From positions 9,044,479-9,108,478 of the forward strand of contig CM034109.1 of NCBI GenBank assembly GCA_019914945.1: a DNA stretch of 64,000 nucleotides. The letters are read 5' to 3'. A program made the translations under genes and the position numbers. Source of the DNA: Typha latifolia. Taxonomy: Eukaryota; Streptophyta; Magnoliopsida; Poales; Typhaceae. Every line of letters begins with the position of its first letter. Within the stretch, counting starts at the first letter, position 1. Shown one piece after another: positions 52,434 through 63,312 of the stretch. The notes under the pieces were generated by a model. It did not search any database. It saw only the letters and a list, made by a program, of their open reading frames with translations, and was not told where the DNA came from.

Positions 52434-53110
52434 TAGGGCTGTCAATTTAAAGAGCAGCTCAGGCTTGGCTCAACTGAAGCTTGAGACCAGCTTGCTCGGT
52501 TAGGGATGAACTGAGTCTAAGCCATCAAAATCGGCTCAAAATTAATATCGAGTTGAGCCTGAGCTAGAGCCGGCTCGCTCAAGCTTGGTTCAATAGGCCC
52601 GGTAAAAAATAGTGAGAAAAACTCCAATCTCCAAATCTCATTTTCACATCCCCGTCTCCTCCTCCACCGCGGTGCTCCAGTGCCGCCTTCTCTTCTTTCG
52701 ACAAGCTGCCGTCGCTATGCCACCTCATTCCCTCGTCCTCCTTCGCCAAGCCGCCGTTGCGGTGCCGCCTCTCCCTACTTTGGCACGGCAAGCCGTCGCA
52801 GTACCGCTTCTCCCTACTTCAGCACGATAAGCCGTTGCAGTGCCGCCTCCTCCTTCAGCAACAACAAGCCATCGTGATGCTGCCTCCTCCTCCTCCTTCT
52901 TCTTCTTCGTTGGCTTGGTCCAACTCGATCCGGCTCAACTTGAATGAGACTTGATAATAGACTTATTTCAAACTCGAGCTTAACTTGGACTCGAGCTCGG
53001 CTCAACTTGAGCTGAGCCAAGCCTGAGCTCAATTCTAAGGCTCAAAATTATATTTGAGCCAAGCCTGAGCCGGAGCCGGCTTGCTCAGACTCAGCTCGTT
53101 TACGCCCCTA
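52434..53110. mobile_element. Non-autonomous hAT-like element, 677 bp
   Basis: Starts TAGGGCTGTCAA and ends with the complement of TAGGGGCGTAAACGAG, a typical plant hAT terminus. It is flanked by an 8-bp near-identical duplication, CTTACAAT (52426-52433) and CTTACAAC (53111-53118). Subterminal regions are packed with GAGCC/GGCTC words in both directions. The core is GC-rich and carries five diverged copies, 36-46 bp apart, of a caagccgtcgcagtgcc-like unit (starting near 52702, 52747, 52789, 52828, 52865). No transposase frame. The short open frames inside (for example 52612-52830) are products of this repeat and not genes. Confidence 0.75.
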
Positions 53111-54626
53111 CTTACAACAGTAGTCAGGAGATTATAAGATAGTAAAACTCAGTCTCTTTGACTCTTAAAGATTAATAAGTATTTTCAATAATAATATGAG
53201 TTTGTCACCAAAAGCTACAGACTACACAAATATGGATGGGTTGCACGAGCATTTCTAGATTTTCAAGAATGTCTTTTATTCACTAAGGACCATAACCTCC
53301 TTATGCTGCAAGCCAATATGACTCCCGAGACTTCTCACAATGTGGATAACTTGGCGGTATAAAAAAATAAAAATAAAAATAAAAAGAATGTTCACTCTAT
53401 TACCGTTCTCACAATCTTCACTCTAGCATGAATTCTACTGCACTCTAGCTCACAAACTGAAGAAGCCTCTTCCGGAAACTCCTCCTAGAGTCTCTCAATG
53501 ACAATTTGGTCATACCTAATTTTAAATCCTTGAACACCTAAGACATTTAAATTTAAACCAAATTTTGCCCAGAATGTGACTCATTGCTCTCCCAATTTTT
53601 AAATTATAATGCCAAAATATTTTTTTCCGGTTAAGATCTGGCTAAGAAGGTCAACCTGCAAGGCTGCAGCGTATAAAATAAAACGAGAGGTGTACGTTAA
53701 AGTGCAAATTTTGGATTCTTTAGTTTTAATACATTAATACTTGTATACTTCTGACTAAACTCACATGAATGGTTGTAGTATTCGATTAGATTAAGTCCTC
53801 ATCTTTCTCTTTAATATGCACCAGAGAAAAGAGAGGCTGAGATTTTTTTTATATTAAATTCATCAATCAAGGAACTTATAGTCTATTTTATTTTCGTAAT
53901 AGATGTTCTCATCGATGACGCACAGCTCACTGGCTAAATAAAATAAAAACGAGATGACTTCTTAAAAAAATTAAAATTATTTTGTACCCTTAGTTGTCAC
54001 ATTTTGCATATCTAGAATGTCACACATAGTATTTCATCTTTCATAATAAAAAAAGAGGATATATTAAACACTTACTGTCTTGTGGTTTAGATTAAATTAA
54101 TTATAATTGGCTAAATTATCTCTACCATCGTTGACCTAATATTTTCGCCATGAGCAAGCTGCTTAATGGCCAAATTATTTCTACTATTATAAAACTAAAT
54201 CATAATTTTATAGCGGTAATTAGTTAAGTTTTTTATGTCCCGATCGATTAACGGCGGACTATTAGTTACAATTTAGTTTAATATTATATGAGGGTTAACT
54301 GTATAAATTTGAAGTATATAAAAATAAGTTAAAATTCAGTCAAATTATACTAAAGTTTATTTAAGATTAAAATTACAAAGAGACATCCACTGGCAAGCTA
54401 GACCAAGCTTTACATAATAATTACGTAGAGAGCAAGTCTGGTAAGACATTATTAACCCTGCTATTATACATTAATAAGAATCAAGTTAACCACCTTATAC
54501 AACCACAAACAATAGAAAGAACAGCCCCATTAATATCACTAAAGACACTCGAATAGTTGAAGAGCCAGCTCCTTAAACCCTTTCTAGAAGGCCAACATTT
54601 TCGCCATAAAGTGCACTGGGACAATA

Positions 54627-54800
54627 GTAGGGGTGAAAATGGATCGCATGCAGTTGGATAGTACTCAACTCATATCTGAATCCATAATTTTAGTATGAAT
54701 ATGAATTAATATACGAATAGTAGACGGATAACAAAGTTTGAAACCATATCCTAACTAAACGGGTATGAATCATTTTCGGATAAATGATAAAATCTTAAAT
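54627..54800. mobile_element. One end of a degenerate transposon
   Basis: Begins TAGGGGTGAAAATGGATCGC and continues with alternating gaatatgaat/ggataacaaa words, a pattern common at ends of plant hAT-type elements. No matching opposite end was found, so it appears truncated. The right limit is arbitrary. Confidence 0.35.
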
Positions 54801-55488
54801 GAATATTGATTGAATTTAAAAGAATTATAATAATTTATTTAGATACAATTAATATACAAATATTAAGAGTTTTACAACAAATAAAATTTTTGCACGTCAA
54901 ATATATAAAATTAGATAAATTAATCTCTATAAATAATATATAACATATTATTAGTAACAATATTAATATTTACTATTTAAATAAATTAACAAAAAATTAT
55001 AAATCATTCAAAAAAATAGACTAGACGAAGGTAAATAGCTCTGCTGTTCATTAGATAGCCTCATGATTGCGAGGCCAAAATGATTCCTATACCCTCGACA
55101 CCCGACAGCAGCTGGGTTTGGGTTAATTTTCAATTTCTACCAACCAAAGTTGAAAAATGTTACCTTCTCCTAGAACAGTGTGAGTGAATAGTGATAGGCA
55201 ATTTGACCCTGGATTCATTTAATAAAACGTTTTAAAGCAATCCCATGTACAAAGTGGCTTCCACGCTTTATAATCCTAAAAGGCGCACTTCCACGGCTCC
55301 TATACTTTTATTAATCTGTCGTTTTTGCCCCTAAATAATAGTTGTGATTAGTTTTGTACGCCTTTATGTCTTCTATGCCGATAAATTTTGGTCTAAAGGG
55401 TACGGTTCTCAAACAATCATCTTTACACCTTATGTTTCTGTATGAAATTAAAAATAAATGAATTATACTTAGACGAACTATCACCTTT

Positions 55489-55521
<33 letters not shown>

Positions 55522-56195
55522 ATGTGTGATATATATGCTATCTAAACTATTAAAAATATCTCAAACATTTATTCCGTTAGATTTTTATTATTTTTTATTC
55601 ATAAATTATTAAATATGTTTACTCTAATATTTTGGAAGAAATTTTAATTTCTTCGGAGGTATTTTAATTTTCTTAGCCATTTTACTCACTGAGTCAAGAT
55701 GAGTGAGATATTTTCAATAATTTAGAAAGTTTACGAGTAAAAAAAAAAGAATTTGTGAAAAGTTTACGAAAATGATCGATAGTTCAGGCTAAGTGTAATT
55801 ATGCTTTAACAATTTTTTTCATTATGGTATAGCTATAAGTTTATTTATACTAGTATAACATTTAAACGATTACTTATCTTAATACTAGTACACAGTAATA
55901 TTTATTTTTCTCTCATCTCCTTTTTAATCTAATATATTTATATTTATCAATTATTTTTTATAATTAAAAAGGCATCATTTCAATCACTCTCTCTCTCTTA
56001 TCTCTAGGTTCCTTATCCATCCGTTATAAAAAAAGAGTATTATAATTATTTACACCAAAATTATAGTTTTTAATTTTATAAGGCATCAAGTATAATAACT
56101 ACACACTACTGGCTTGTAAAAAAAATATAAAATTAGTTTATAATAGAATAAGCTCTTTTTTCATTTAAAAAATTAGCAAATAGTATTAAATGTCA

Positions 56196-56199
<4 letters not shown>

Positions 56200-56227
<28 letters not shown>
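56200..56227 (+). repeat. (CT)14 microsatellite
   Basis: A perfect dinucleotide tract 28 bases long, the smaller of two CT tracts within 1 kb. Confidence 0.95.
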
Positions 56228-56231
<4 letters not shown>

Positions 56232-57127
56232 TTGTTTTCTTCGTATCATTAATAAGCGATGGATCTCTTTCCAACTGCTCTTTGGATACGAAAATTTAGT
56301 GCGATCGCGTTACGTCGCTGTTGTGTCACGTGCAGCATCCACGAGCTCACTAACGCTTTGACCGATCCATCCACGTTAATCCGAGATTAGCGTTCGATAC
56401 GTGCGACATCATTGGACTAATTCTCAATAATTTTGGTCATGCCAATAAATTAATAAAATAAAGAAAGAACAGGATAAGATGAGTCCATTCTTTGCCTCGA
56501 TAAATTTATGTTTAGTTACTAATTATAAATAAATATATTAATTATACTAAATATCTTACTTAAAAATGTGCATAACCTGTCAAGAGATTTTGTGTATAAC
56601 TTGGTCAAGTGACTTATTTTATATAATTTTTTAACTAAAATATGAATGAATGAGTATTTGATTGCAATATATATATATATAATTGAGTCTTAATTTATGA
56701 ATAAGTAAATATCACCTAAGTTTTTAATGTACTTTGTGAGTTATTAGTGTTAGAGCAGATGTCTAGAATTCAAAATCTATTGCTTAGGCGTGTCTAACTG
56801 TTTTAGTCTAAAATTATTTTTCTTATTTTAGAAAAAATAAAGAAAGAAAATAAAATTGTATGTCATCAAAGACGCGAGAGAGATATAAAAAATTACTTAT
56901 GTGAAAATGAATAATAATTGAGATTCAAGTGTAATTAACCAAATATAAGAAAAGGCAATGACTTATTCTTTGTAAAATTTGCGCACTTGGGTTACATAAA
57001 AATGCGCAATTGAACCATGAAAAGATGACATTATTAGTCACAGTCGATACTAGTTAGTCATAAGCAAAGGTTTACTGCTAAAATACGACCCTTGGGCCTT
57101 GATTAATATGTTCACCCTAAGTTTTTG

Positions 57128-57384
<257 letters not shown>

Positions 57385-57588
57385 ATATTAAACATCGCTC
57401 CTTTTCTTCAAAGCTATAGGCCAACAAAGGCCCAATATTATGCGAGCCAATCCATGTTGATTAGTCCGGGCACATCGTTAGATGAATATGAACTAATTAA
57501 CACAGGGTCGACCTGCACTGCACTGAATCTCGATCTCGGAGAAAAATAAATAACTTAACTACGTCTTACAACTTGAACACTATGCCAC

Positions 57589-57880
57589 CAACCTAGAGTT
57601 GGTAGGTATCTTGTTTATGACTACGGTGGTCATGAATTCAACTCCAACTCCAAACAATATTATGGAGGAATTATTTGGTGGTTGGTGGTTGGTAGTGGCT
57701 TGACTCGGTAGTGCGGTTAGTTTGAAAGAACAGCTTGACAATTCAACGGCTTAGAGCAGATCTCAACGTTGTTCGGCGATGTATATGACCTTTGTCTAGG
57801 GGCCTAAAGTGCATCTGTATCTAGGGACTCTTTGTCTAGCCCATATCTAACCTTCGGGCTCATGAATAATCAAAAAAGAA
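57589..57880 (+). mobile_element. SINE retrotransposon with 19-bp target-site duplications
   Basis: A 292-bp insertion flanked by perfect 19-base direct repeats, aacttgaacactatgccac, at 57570-57588 and 57881-57899. The 5' part is tRNA-like. It has a pol III A-box-like word (TAGAGTTGGTAGG, about 57593-57605) and a B-box-like word (ATTCAACTC, 57636-57644) about 35 bases further on. The 3' end is A-rich (atcaaaaaagaa). There is no coding frame. All three hallmarks of a SINE are present; the family is not named. Confidence 0.75.
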
Positions 57881-58015
57881 AACTTGAACACTATGCCACA
57901 TCTCCTTTAAACGCCCCCTTTCCCTATTAGTGTCCTAGCTTTATATATTTCAAATGAATCTATTTAATCAACGGTCATCTTTAGCTAATATAAAATAGGT
58001 CTAATTAGGTCTCAC

Positions 58016-58140
58016 TAAGGGTGTAAACAAGTTGACTTCTGAGTCAAACCCAAGCCGTAATAAACCTATTTTCAGGCCATAAATGAGTCGAGCCTATTTA
58101 CAAGTCTTAAACAAGCTGACTTCAGCTTGATCTAATAATT
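58016..58140. mobile_element. Fragment resembling a hAT-like terminus
   Basis: Starts AAGGGTGTAAACAAG and continues with repeated gagtc/caagc words, similar to the right end of the element at 52434-53110 read on the other strand. No partner end or duplication was found, so it is probably a truncated copy of a related family. Confidence 0.4.
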
Positions 58141-58894
58141 ATATTATACATAGCATATTCATAATAGAGTCATTAATTTCGAGTCTATCAAAACGATGGC
58201 CCACCAGTGGCCCAATTAAGGAAAGGAAGCTGCGGCCTGTGGTGGGTTCGGCACCCAAAAATAAGTCTCGTACGAACTTGTAGCAAATGTTACCCTTTGC
58301 GATCAAAATATTTTTCCCATCTAAGCTAATCATAGAACCTATGGTCTCCGTCACGCTGACGTGGCGAGAAAGTGACGCGCTAACATCGCGGGACCCAGTC
58401 ATGAGGTTTAACCCGCACCCGTTTGTAGACCCCGGAAGGACGTAACCGCCACGTGTCGGACGCCGCAGGCGAGATTCCCGGTCCGAGGCTCACACATGTG
58501 ACTGACCACCTGTCATACGCCGAGATCGGCGAAACGTGGCACGTGAAAGCCTTGTGGGCCGAAGTCCCAGGAATAGTAGCGGAGATGTACCCATTTCTTC
58601 TGGTGGGCCGCCGCCCCTCCGAACCTCCTTATCGTACTCCCGAAGCCATCACCGCCCGCTTGGAATCGGACAGAACAAAAGCCGGGGGTCGCTGGCCACC
58701 CACGTGATCCTTTGCCCAGACTGGTGTCGGGTAAAAACACGAGCATTATCAGAGCCGTCTATTAAGCCCGGTATGGAATCACTCCTTGTGATGTACGTCA
58801 CGAGCATAGGCCCGATCGTTACGAAACAAGCACAAAACTTTGCGATAGTAAAACAAAGACGGAGGGAGGGGAAGATTAAAGATTGAAAAATAAT

Positions 58895-60463
58895 TTAACT
58901 AAAATTGTTCTCATTATTGTTGTTATTATTCGCAATGCTACTACGATCAACCAGAGTAATGTCATCAGGTGCCACGTAATCATCAGCATGATCGCCCGCT
59001 CGCCAAGCCGAGGCGGAGATGAGTGGTCGGCTGTGCCAGCCGAGCAGCAAACAGCCATCGACCTCCTCGACGCAGTATCCCTCGGCGGAGAAGAGGGTTA
59101 GTAGCATGCTCGCCTGCTTAAAGGCGTTTGAACCAAGGTGAACCGGAATTAGACCGGACTGGCCGAGCCGGGTCCGCCAATTGGCCAGCGGCTCGTGGCG
59201 CTCGACCCGGTCGGATCCCTCGCAGCACACGATGTTGCAGAGCTCGCGCTGTAGATACATCTCAGCCGTTGGCGTTTGCTGAGCCAGACCGGACTTAGCC
59301 TCGAGCGAGTCGAACACGGTCGAGTAGTAGAACAGCGCCTCCGTGAACCGGTCGAGGAAGCCCGGCTTGTTGTGGTCCGCCTCCTGCTCGACCACGGTTA
59401 CTATCTTAGGCCGGAGGTCCACGACCCAATTCAGAACTGTATCTATCGCCGATTGCTTCCCCGGATCGCCGAGGAGGCGGTGGAGCTGGAGCACGGAGTT
59501 GACGGCGATTGCCTCCCCCCGCCCGACGTGGAGCATCCAGGGGCGCACGTCGTCGAGGTGGGTCGCCGCGACCCCCCGGAAGGCGAAGCGCACGTGCACG
59601 GAGCGCGCGAGCTCGGCTAGCTTGATCCCGATCTCACGGAGCTCGTCCCGGCCATTGGAAGAGGGCGGCCCGATTCCGGTGATGCGGAGGAAGGGAGGCC
59701 CACCAGGGCGGAGAGCGAGGGCTTGGATCAAGGCTGGCCACTGGAGGCCCTGCATCAGGCTGAAGTCGATGACGTGGACCCGATCGTAGCCGTCGAACGC
59801 CTCGAGGATCGCTTGGTTCGCCGTGAAGTGAGCGAACTTGAGGTAAGGGCAGGCCTCGTAGAAGTGGTGGTAGAGGATTTCGTACTCCACTAAGGAGTCA
59901 GCAGATGAGTAGGGATCCGTCGCCGAGTACAGCCTTCGGCGGAGTGCGTCGACGAAGTAGCCGGCGACCTTGCCGATGCCGAAAGAGGTGCTCATGCGCG
60001 TGAGCTCTACCTGCATCTCGTCCAGGAGGGACGCGGCCAGCCGGGAGTCGCCACGTTGGACGGCATCAGCGCAGCCCATAAGGAGATGGACGAGCCGGAT
60101 GCCGGAGTCCTCCTCCTCCTTCCGCTGGCGCGCCGCGATCGCCGCCATCTGGTGATGATGCTGTTGATTGAGCTGCGGGATGATCTGGGCCATCCACGCA
60201 CCGTCGCTAAGGGGGAGGGTAGGCTCGGCGGCGGCTTGGGAGGTCGACTCGGACAGCATCGAGTCGACCCACGCCGCTAGGTCCGACGGGTTGTAGTGGA
60301 CGGCATCGGAGTCGCCGAACCGGTTGTCTCCGCCGACCATGGCGGAATCCAGCCGCTCGAGGCCGTGCGCCACGTGGCGGAGATCCGACGGTCGGATCCG
60401 GTAGCCAACCCTGGCTAGGAGCCCGTCGATCTCCGAGCCGGAGCTTGGAGGGTAAGGGCCCAT
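58895..60463 (-). CDS. DELLA-like GRAS transcriptional regulator (DGLLA type)
   Basis: Nuclear GRAS protein, 522 residues, intronless and GC-rich. The N-terminus has both halves of a DELLA domain: IDGLLARVGYRIRPSD (12-27), where canonical proteins have DELLA, the VAHGLERLDSAM helix (31-42), and AVHYNPSDL (54-62) for TVHYNP. It begins only about ten residues before the motif, without the usual longer leader, and the Ser/Thr/Val linker is short. The GRAS domain follows: LHR1 with LVHLLMGCADAV (about 124-135), VHVIDF (229-234), a PFYRE-region equivalent with VVEQEADHN, RVERHEPLANW (419-429) and SAW (LGWHSRPLISASAW, 474-487). The tail is poly-Asn. DELLAs repress gibberellin responses and are removed after GID1 binds the DELLA/VHYNP motifs, so the Glu-to-Gly change may weaken that. 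Upstream DNA has CT-rich leader and G-boxes. Confidence 0.9.
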   Translation of the reverse strand: MGPYPPSSGSEIDGLLARVGYRIRPSDLRHVAHGLERLDSAMVGGDNRFGDSDAVHYNPSDLAAWVDSMLSESTSQAAAEPTLPLSDGAWMAQIIPQLNQQHHHQMAAIAARQRKEEEDSGIRLVHLLMGCADAVQRGDSRLAASLLDEMQVELTRMSTSFGIGKVAGYFVDALRRRLYSATDPYSSADSLVEYEILYHHFYEACPYLKFAHFTANQAILEAFDGYDRVHVIDFSLMQGLQWPALIQALALRPGGPPFLRITGIGPPSSNGRDELREIGIKLAELARSVHVRFAFRGVAATHLDDVRPWMLHVGRGEAIAVNSVLQLHRLLGDPGKQSAIDTVLNWVVDLRPKIVTVVEQEADHNKPGFLDRFTEALFYYSTVFDSLEAKSGLAQQTPTAEMYLQRELCNIVCCEGSDRVERHEPLANWRTRLGQSGLIPVHLGSNAFKQASMLLTLFSAEGYCVEEVDGCLLLGWHSRPLISASAWRAGDHADDYVAPDDITLVDRSSIANNNNNNENNFS

Positions 60464-60619
60464 CTCTGACGCCCTCCACCACCACGGAAGCAGAGGAGAG
60501 TAAGAGAAGAGGGAGCAACTGGAGTAGTTCCTGTTCTCTCTCTCTCTCTACTATCTCTATCTATATTTTTGAGAAGGGGAGTGACGAGTAGAGGATGGCA
60601 TCAGTAGCAGTAATACCAA

Positions 60620-60625
60620 CACGTG
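60620..60625. promoter_or_regulatory. G-box (CACGTG) upstream of DELLA-like gene
   Basis: CACGTG within CACGTGGC, about 160 bases upstream of the start codon. This is the core bound by bZIP and bHLH/PIF factors. Function is inferred from position only. Confidence 0.4.
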
Positions 60626-61062
60626 GCCGATTCGCCTGCTGATGTCCACCGACACGTAAGCACCACCACGGGATATCCGGCGACCTTATTTTATTATTCT
60701 ATCCACAGTGGTAAATCTGATTCGCAGTAAAATTATCCAATTTACGAGGCAGAATATGATATTAACTGGAGCCTTCCCCCCACCCCCCTTATAGCAACGT
60801 GGGTACCACTGCGACTCTGCGAAGCGTTTTTCTTATTTAGGCTCGACCAACCATTCCACGAGACCCACAAAGAAGCCCAAAGGTCGTACCATCTCTCGCT
60901 GTGGGTCCCGGACATTTAAGTACGCAAGCTCGGTGGAAGTAGGCGGCAAAGAGAAAGGCTTCTTGCGAGTTAACTCTCGCTTCCAGTTTCAAGTTACACC
61001 CATCTCCTTTCCCACTCCATCCCTCTGATACACCTGTGGGACCGGAAACGTAAAAAGGCTGA

Positions 61063-61068
61063 CACGTG
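61063..61068. promoter_or_regulatory. Second G-box (CACGTG) upstream of DELLA-like gene
   Basis: GACACGTGG, an ABRE/G-box form, about 600 bases upstream of the GRAS start codon. Confidence 0.35.
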
Positions 61069-62097
61069 GTCGTAAGCATCTGTTGTACAGAGGCTCCATC
61101 AGGGCCGTGCATTCGAGACGTTGACGACTAATCGCGTGGGGCCCATCTCAGTATGGAGCGCGGCCCAAGTGGGCCGACGTGGTATCCTGGTGATGCGGAT
61201 TCGGGTGAAAAAGTTGTGGTCCGCGTTGAGACGGGTTATATACTTAGCGGTTATATATATATATTATATATTGGCAGAGGCCAAATCGAACCCGGAAGAT
61301 CCCCATCAAAAGGCGAAGGGACCGGTATGGGTCGGATTCAAGACAGGATGTGATGGTCCGCACCGAGAGGATCCACCTCACGCTAAAATCTTTTAGATGC
61401 CCAATCCGGGTCTCCTCGTGGTCTCCATCGGATGTTTGAAAGGCCCGGACAACCAGGGTCGGATGCAAGTGCAGCTGTCGGGTCGATTTTGGGACCACGC
61501 ACATCTCGCCTTATTCTATTCAAAGCAAAGGATATAAAATGATTAAGATTCACGTCTTGACGCTCTCTAATGTGTGAACCACGTATTAAAAAGTTAACTT
61601 TCGATTGGAAAGGATATGGTGTACTGTCATTATACAAGGATTAATTTTCTCGTTAGCTAATTTCCTAATCCTAGGAGTTGCAATTCGCATCTAGAGTTCT
61701 CGAAGAAAGAAGCTGATAACCTCATAGGCTGGGCCAGGTCGGGCCGGTAGAATGTCATTTTACCATCGTGTGGCCTGAACTCTACTCTCGTGTTAATTTT
61801 GAGAGATTTAGAAAGAACGACCATTCAAGTTGTCCACTTTAGTGGACAGCTTTGACGGAGATATTTAAAGCATTTTACTTTTACATTCCGTTCAACAATT
61901 GTTAAGTTAAATTGAGCTCCAATATTATTGAGGCAATAGGAAAAAAATGCAGGATGCTTGTAATAAATTTCTCTTCTACCGAACATAAGAACTGAAAAAT
62001 ATTCATCACGAATCTTATTTAGGTTCTTCTTTCCGATCACAAAAGGAAAAAAAAAGGAAAAAAAAAAAAAAAAACCTACGATCACGAATAAGTCAAT

Positions 62098-63174
62098 TCA
62101 AACGGTGGAATTTAGACGAGATTGCTGATCACTCCCGGCTGCCTTGTCCTCCTCTTCCTCCTCTCCAACTTTATTATACCCTCCTCCTCCTCCCTTAGCC
62201 TCCGGTGCCGGTGCGTTCTCTTCCACGTTCCCTTTGCTCGGCAAAGTCACCGACTGCTGATAAAGAACTCCACCCACGAGAGTCAACAGCAAGCAAACCA
62301 ACCCGGGCTGCGACGCATGCTTATCCCAAATCATCACGTTGATCGCAACCGTCAAGAACTTGTTCACGACTCCCGTCACCGTGAACGCCGTCGCCGAGAT
62401 CGCCTTCCTCGCCGCGAACCCGAAGAAGCTAATGAGTAGCCCGAATACGCACGACAAGCTCACTGCCACCACTGCGTCTAATCTCATCCAACTCCCCGTG
62501 CCATACATTAAAGCATCCATCGCTTCTTCGTGCTCCCCTGTTAACACCCAAAAGATTGGCGCCATGATCAAAGACAAGAGGTTGTTGTACAAAACGAACC
62601 CCCAAGTGTTGAGCCCGAGGTGGGTCACCATGTGCTTGATGTAAACCATCTCGGTCGTGATGGTGATTAAGTAAGCAAGAGCCCACGAGTAGGCTCTGAT
62701 GGAAAAGGCCTGGTCGGTCGCAACGTAGCCGATTGCACCGGCGAGGATTGTGACGAGAGATACGAACGTGAACTTGGAAGGCAGCGGTTGGTTCCGGAAG
62801 GCGGTGTCCGCGATCGCGACTAGGAGAGGCGTCGACGAGCGGAAGACGATGAAGGTGTCGACGTTGGCGTGGCGGAGGAGGTTGGTGTTAGTGAAGATGG
62901 CGAGGTAGAAGACGACGGCGGCCGGGAAGAATTTTTTGGCGGTGTCGAAGGTGAGGGGGTCGTGGTGGAGGACGCCGAGCTTGCCGAGGAGGTAGACGGA
63001 GAGCGAGGAGGTGAGGTATTGGAGGGCCGTGAGGAGGCCGGGGTAGTCGAACTCGGTGATGGCGAACTTGTTGATAATGGCGAGCAGACTGGAGCAGAGA
63101 GCGTATCCTACGACGAGGCTACTCGTCGCGTAGTATTGCGTTGGTATTGCGACTGCCACTGGAGCAGTAGACAT
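62098..63174 (-). CDS. GFT1: GDP-fucose transporter 1 (Golgi nucleotide-sugar transporter)
   Basis: Golgi-membrane antiporter that brings GDP-fucose into the lumen in exchange for GMP, for fucosylation of cell-wall polysaccharides and glycoproteins. It is a 358-residue intronless frame of the NST-KT/TPT fold with about ten hydrophobic helices. The wording follows Arabidopsis GFT1/GONST4 closely rather than GONST1-3: SSLVVGYALCSSLLAIINK, FLAIFTNTNLLRHANVDTF-like segment (89-110), GAIGYVATDQAF, TTEMVYIKHMVTHLGLN and SATAFTVTGVVNKFLTVAIN. The C-terminal tail is acidic (EEEEEDK) and faces the cytosol. Exon GC content is high compared with the flanks. The start MSTAPVAV is the first ATG of the frame. 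Confidence 0.93.
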   Translation of the reverse strand: MSTAPVAVAIPTQYYATSSLVVGYALCSSLLAIINKFAITEFDYPGLLTALQYLTSSLSVYLLGKLGVLHHDPLTFDTAKKFFPAAVVFYLAIFTNTNLLRHANVDTFIVFRSSTPLLVAIADTAFRNQPLPSKFTFVSLVTILAGAIGYVATDQAFSIRAYSWALAYLITITTEMVYIKHMVTHLGLNTWGFVLYNNLLSLIMAPIFWVLTGEHEEAMDALMYGTGSWMRLDAVVAVSLSCVFGLLISFFGFAARKAISATAFTVTGVVNKFLTVAINVMIWDKHASQPGLVCLLLTLVGGVLYQQSVTLPSKGNVEENAPAPEAKGGGGGYNKVGEEEEEDKAAGSDQQSRLNSTV

Positions 63175-63303
63175 TATTGAAGCAAATTAAGATCTCAAGA
63201 ACAAAAGGTGATAGATATTGGAATCTATCATCGACTGGAATGCATTCTTCTTTGTGGATGCATTGGGGATCTGGGTTTGATCTTCTCCAACTCTGGTATA
63301 TTT

Positions 63304-63312
63304 CTTTATATA
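63304..63312 (-). promoter_or_regulatory. Probable TATA box of GFT1
   Basis: TATATAAAG on the minus strand, at the end of an (AT)n run, 130 bases upstream of the GFT1 start codon. A transcription start about 30 bases downstream would give a leader of about 100 nt. Confidence 0.45.

Larger units (their letters stand above)
60464..62097. other. Upstream region of the DELLA-like gene
   Basis: Lies between the 5' end of the GRAS gene and the 3' end of the transporter gene. It includes a CT-rich leader (60535-60551), two G-boxes, AT tracts near 61254-61277 and an A-rich stretch at 62040-62074. No gene was seen. Confidence 0.6.

Noticed and set aside
52579..53032. Short frames inside the hAT-like element
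   Set aside because: They arise from the internal GC-rich repeat and change frame between copies.
58139..58402. 87-codon minus-strand frame downstream of the GRAS gene
   Set aside because: No family wording is recognisable; it overlaps a possible transposon fragment and GC-rich spacer.
59276..60518. Several 60-148 codon frames opposite or overlapping the GRAS gene
   Set aside because: High GC of the real gene leaves other frames open; no domains are present in them.
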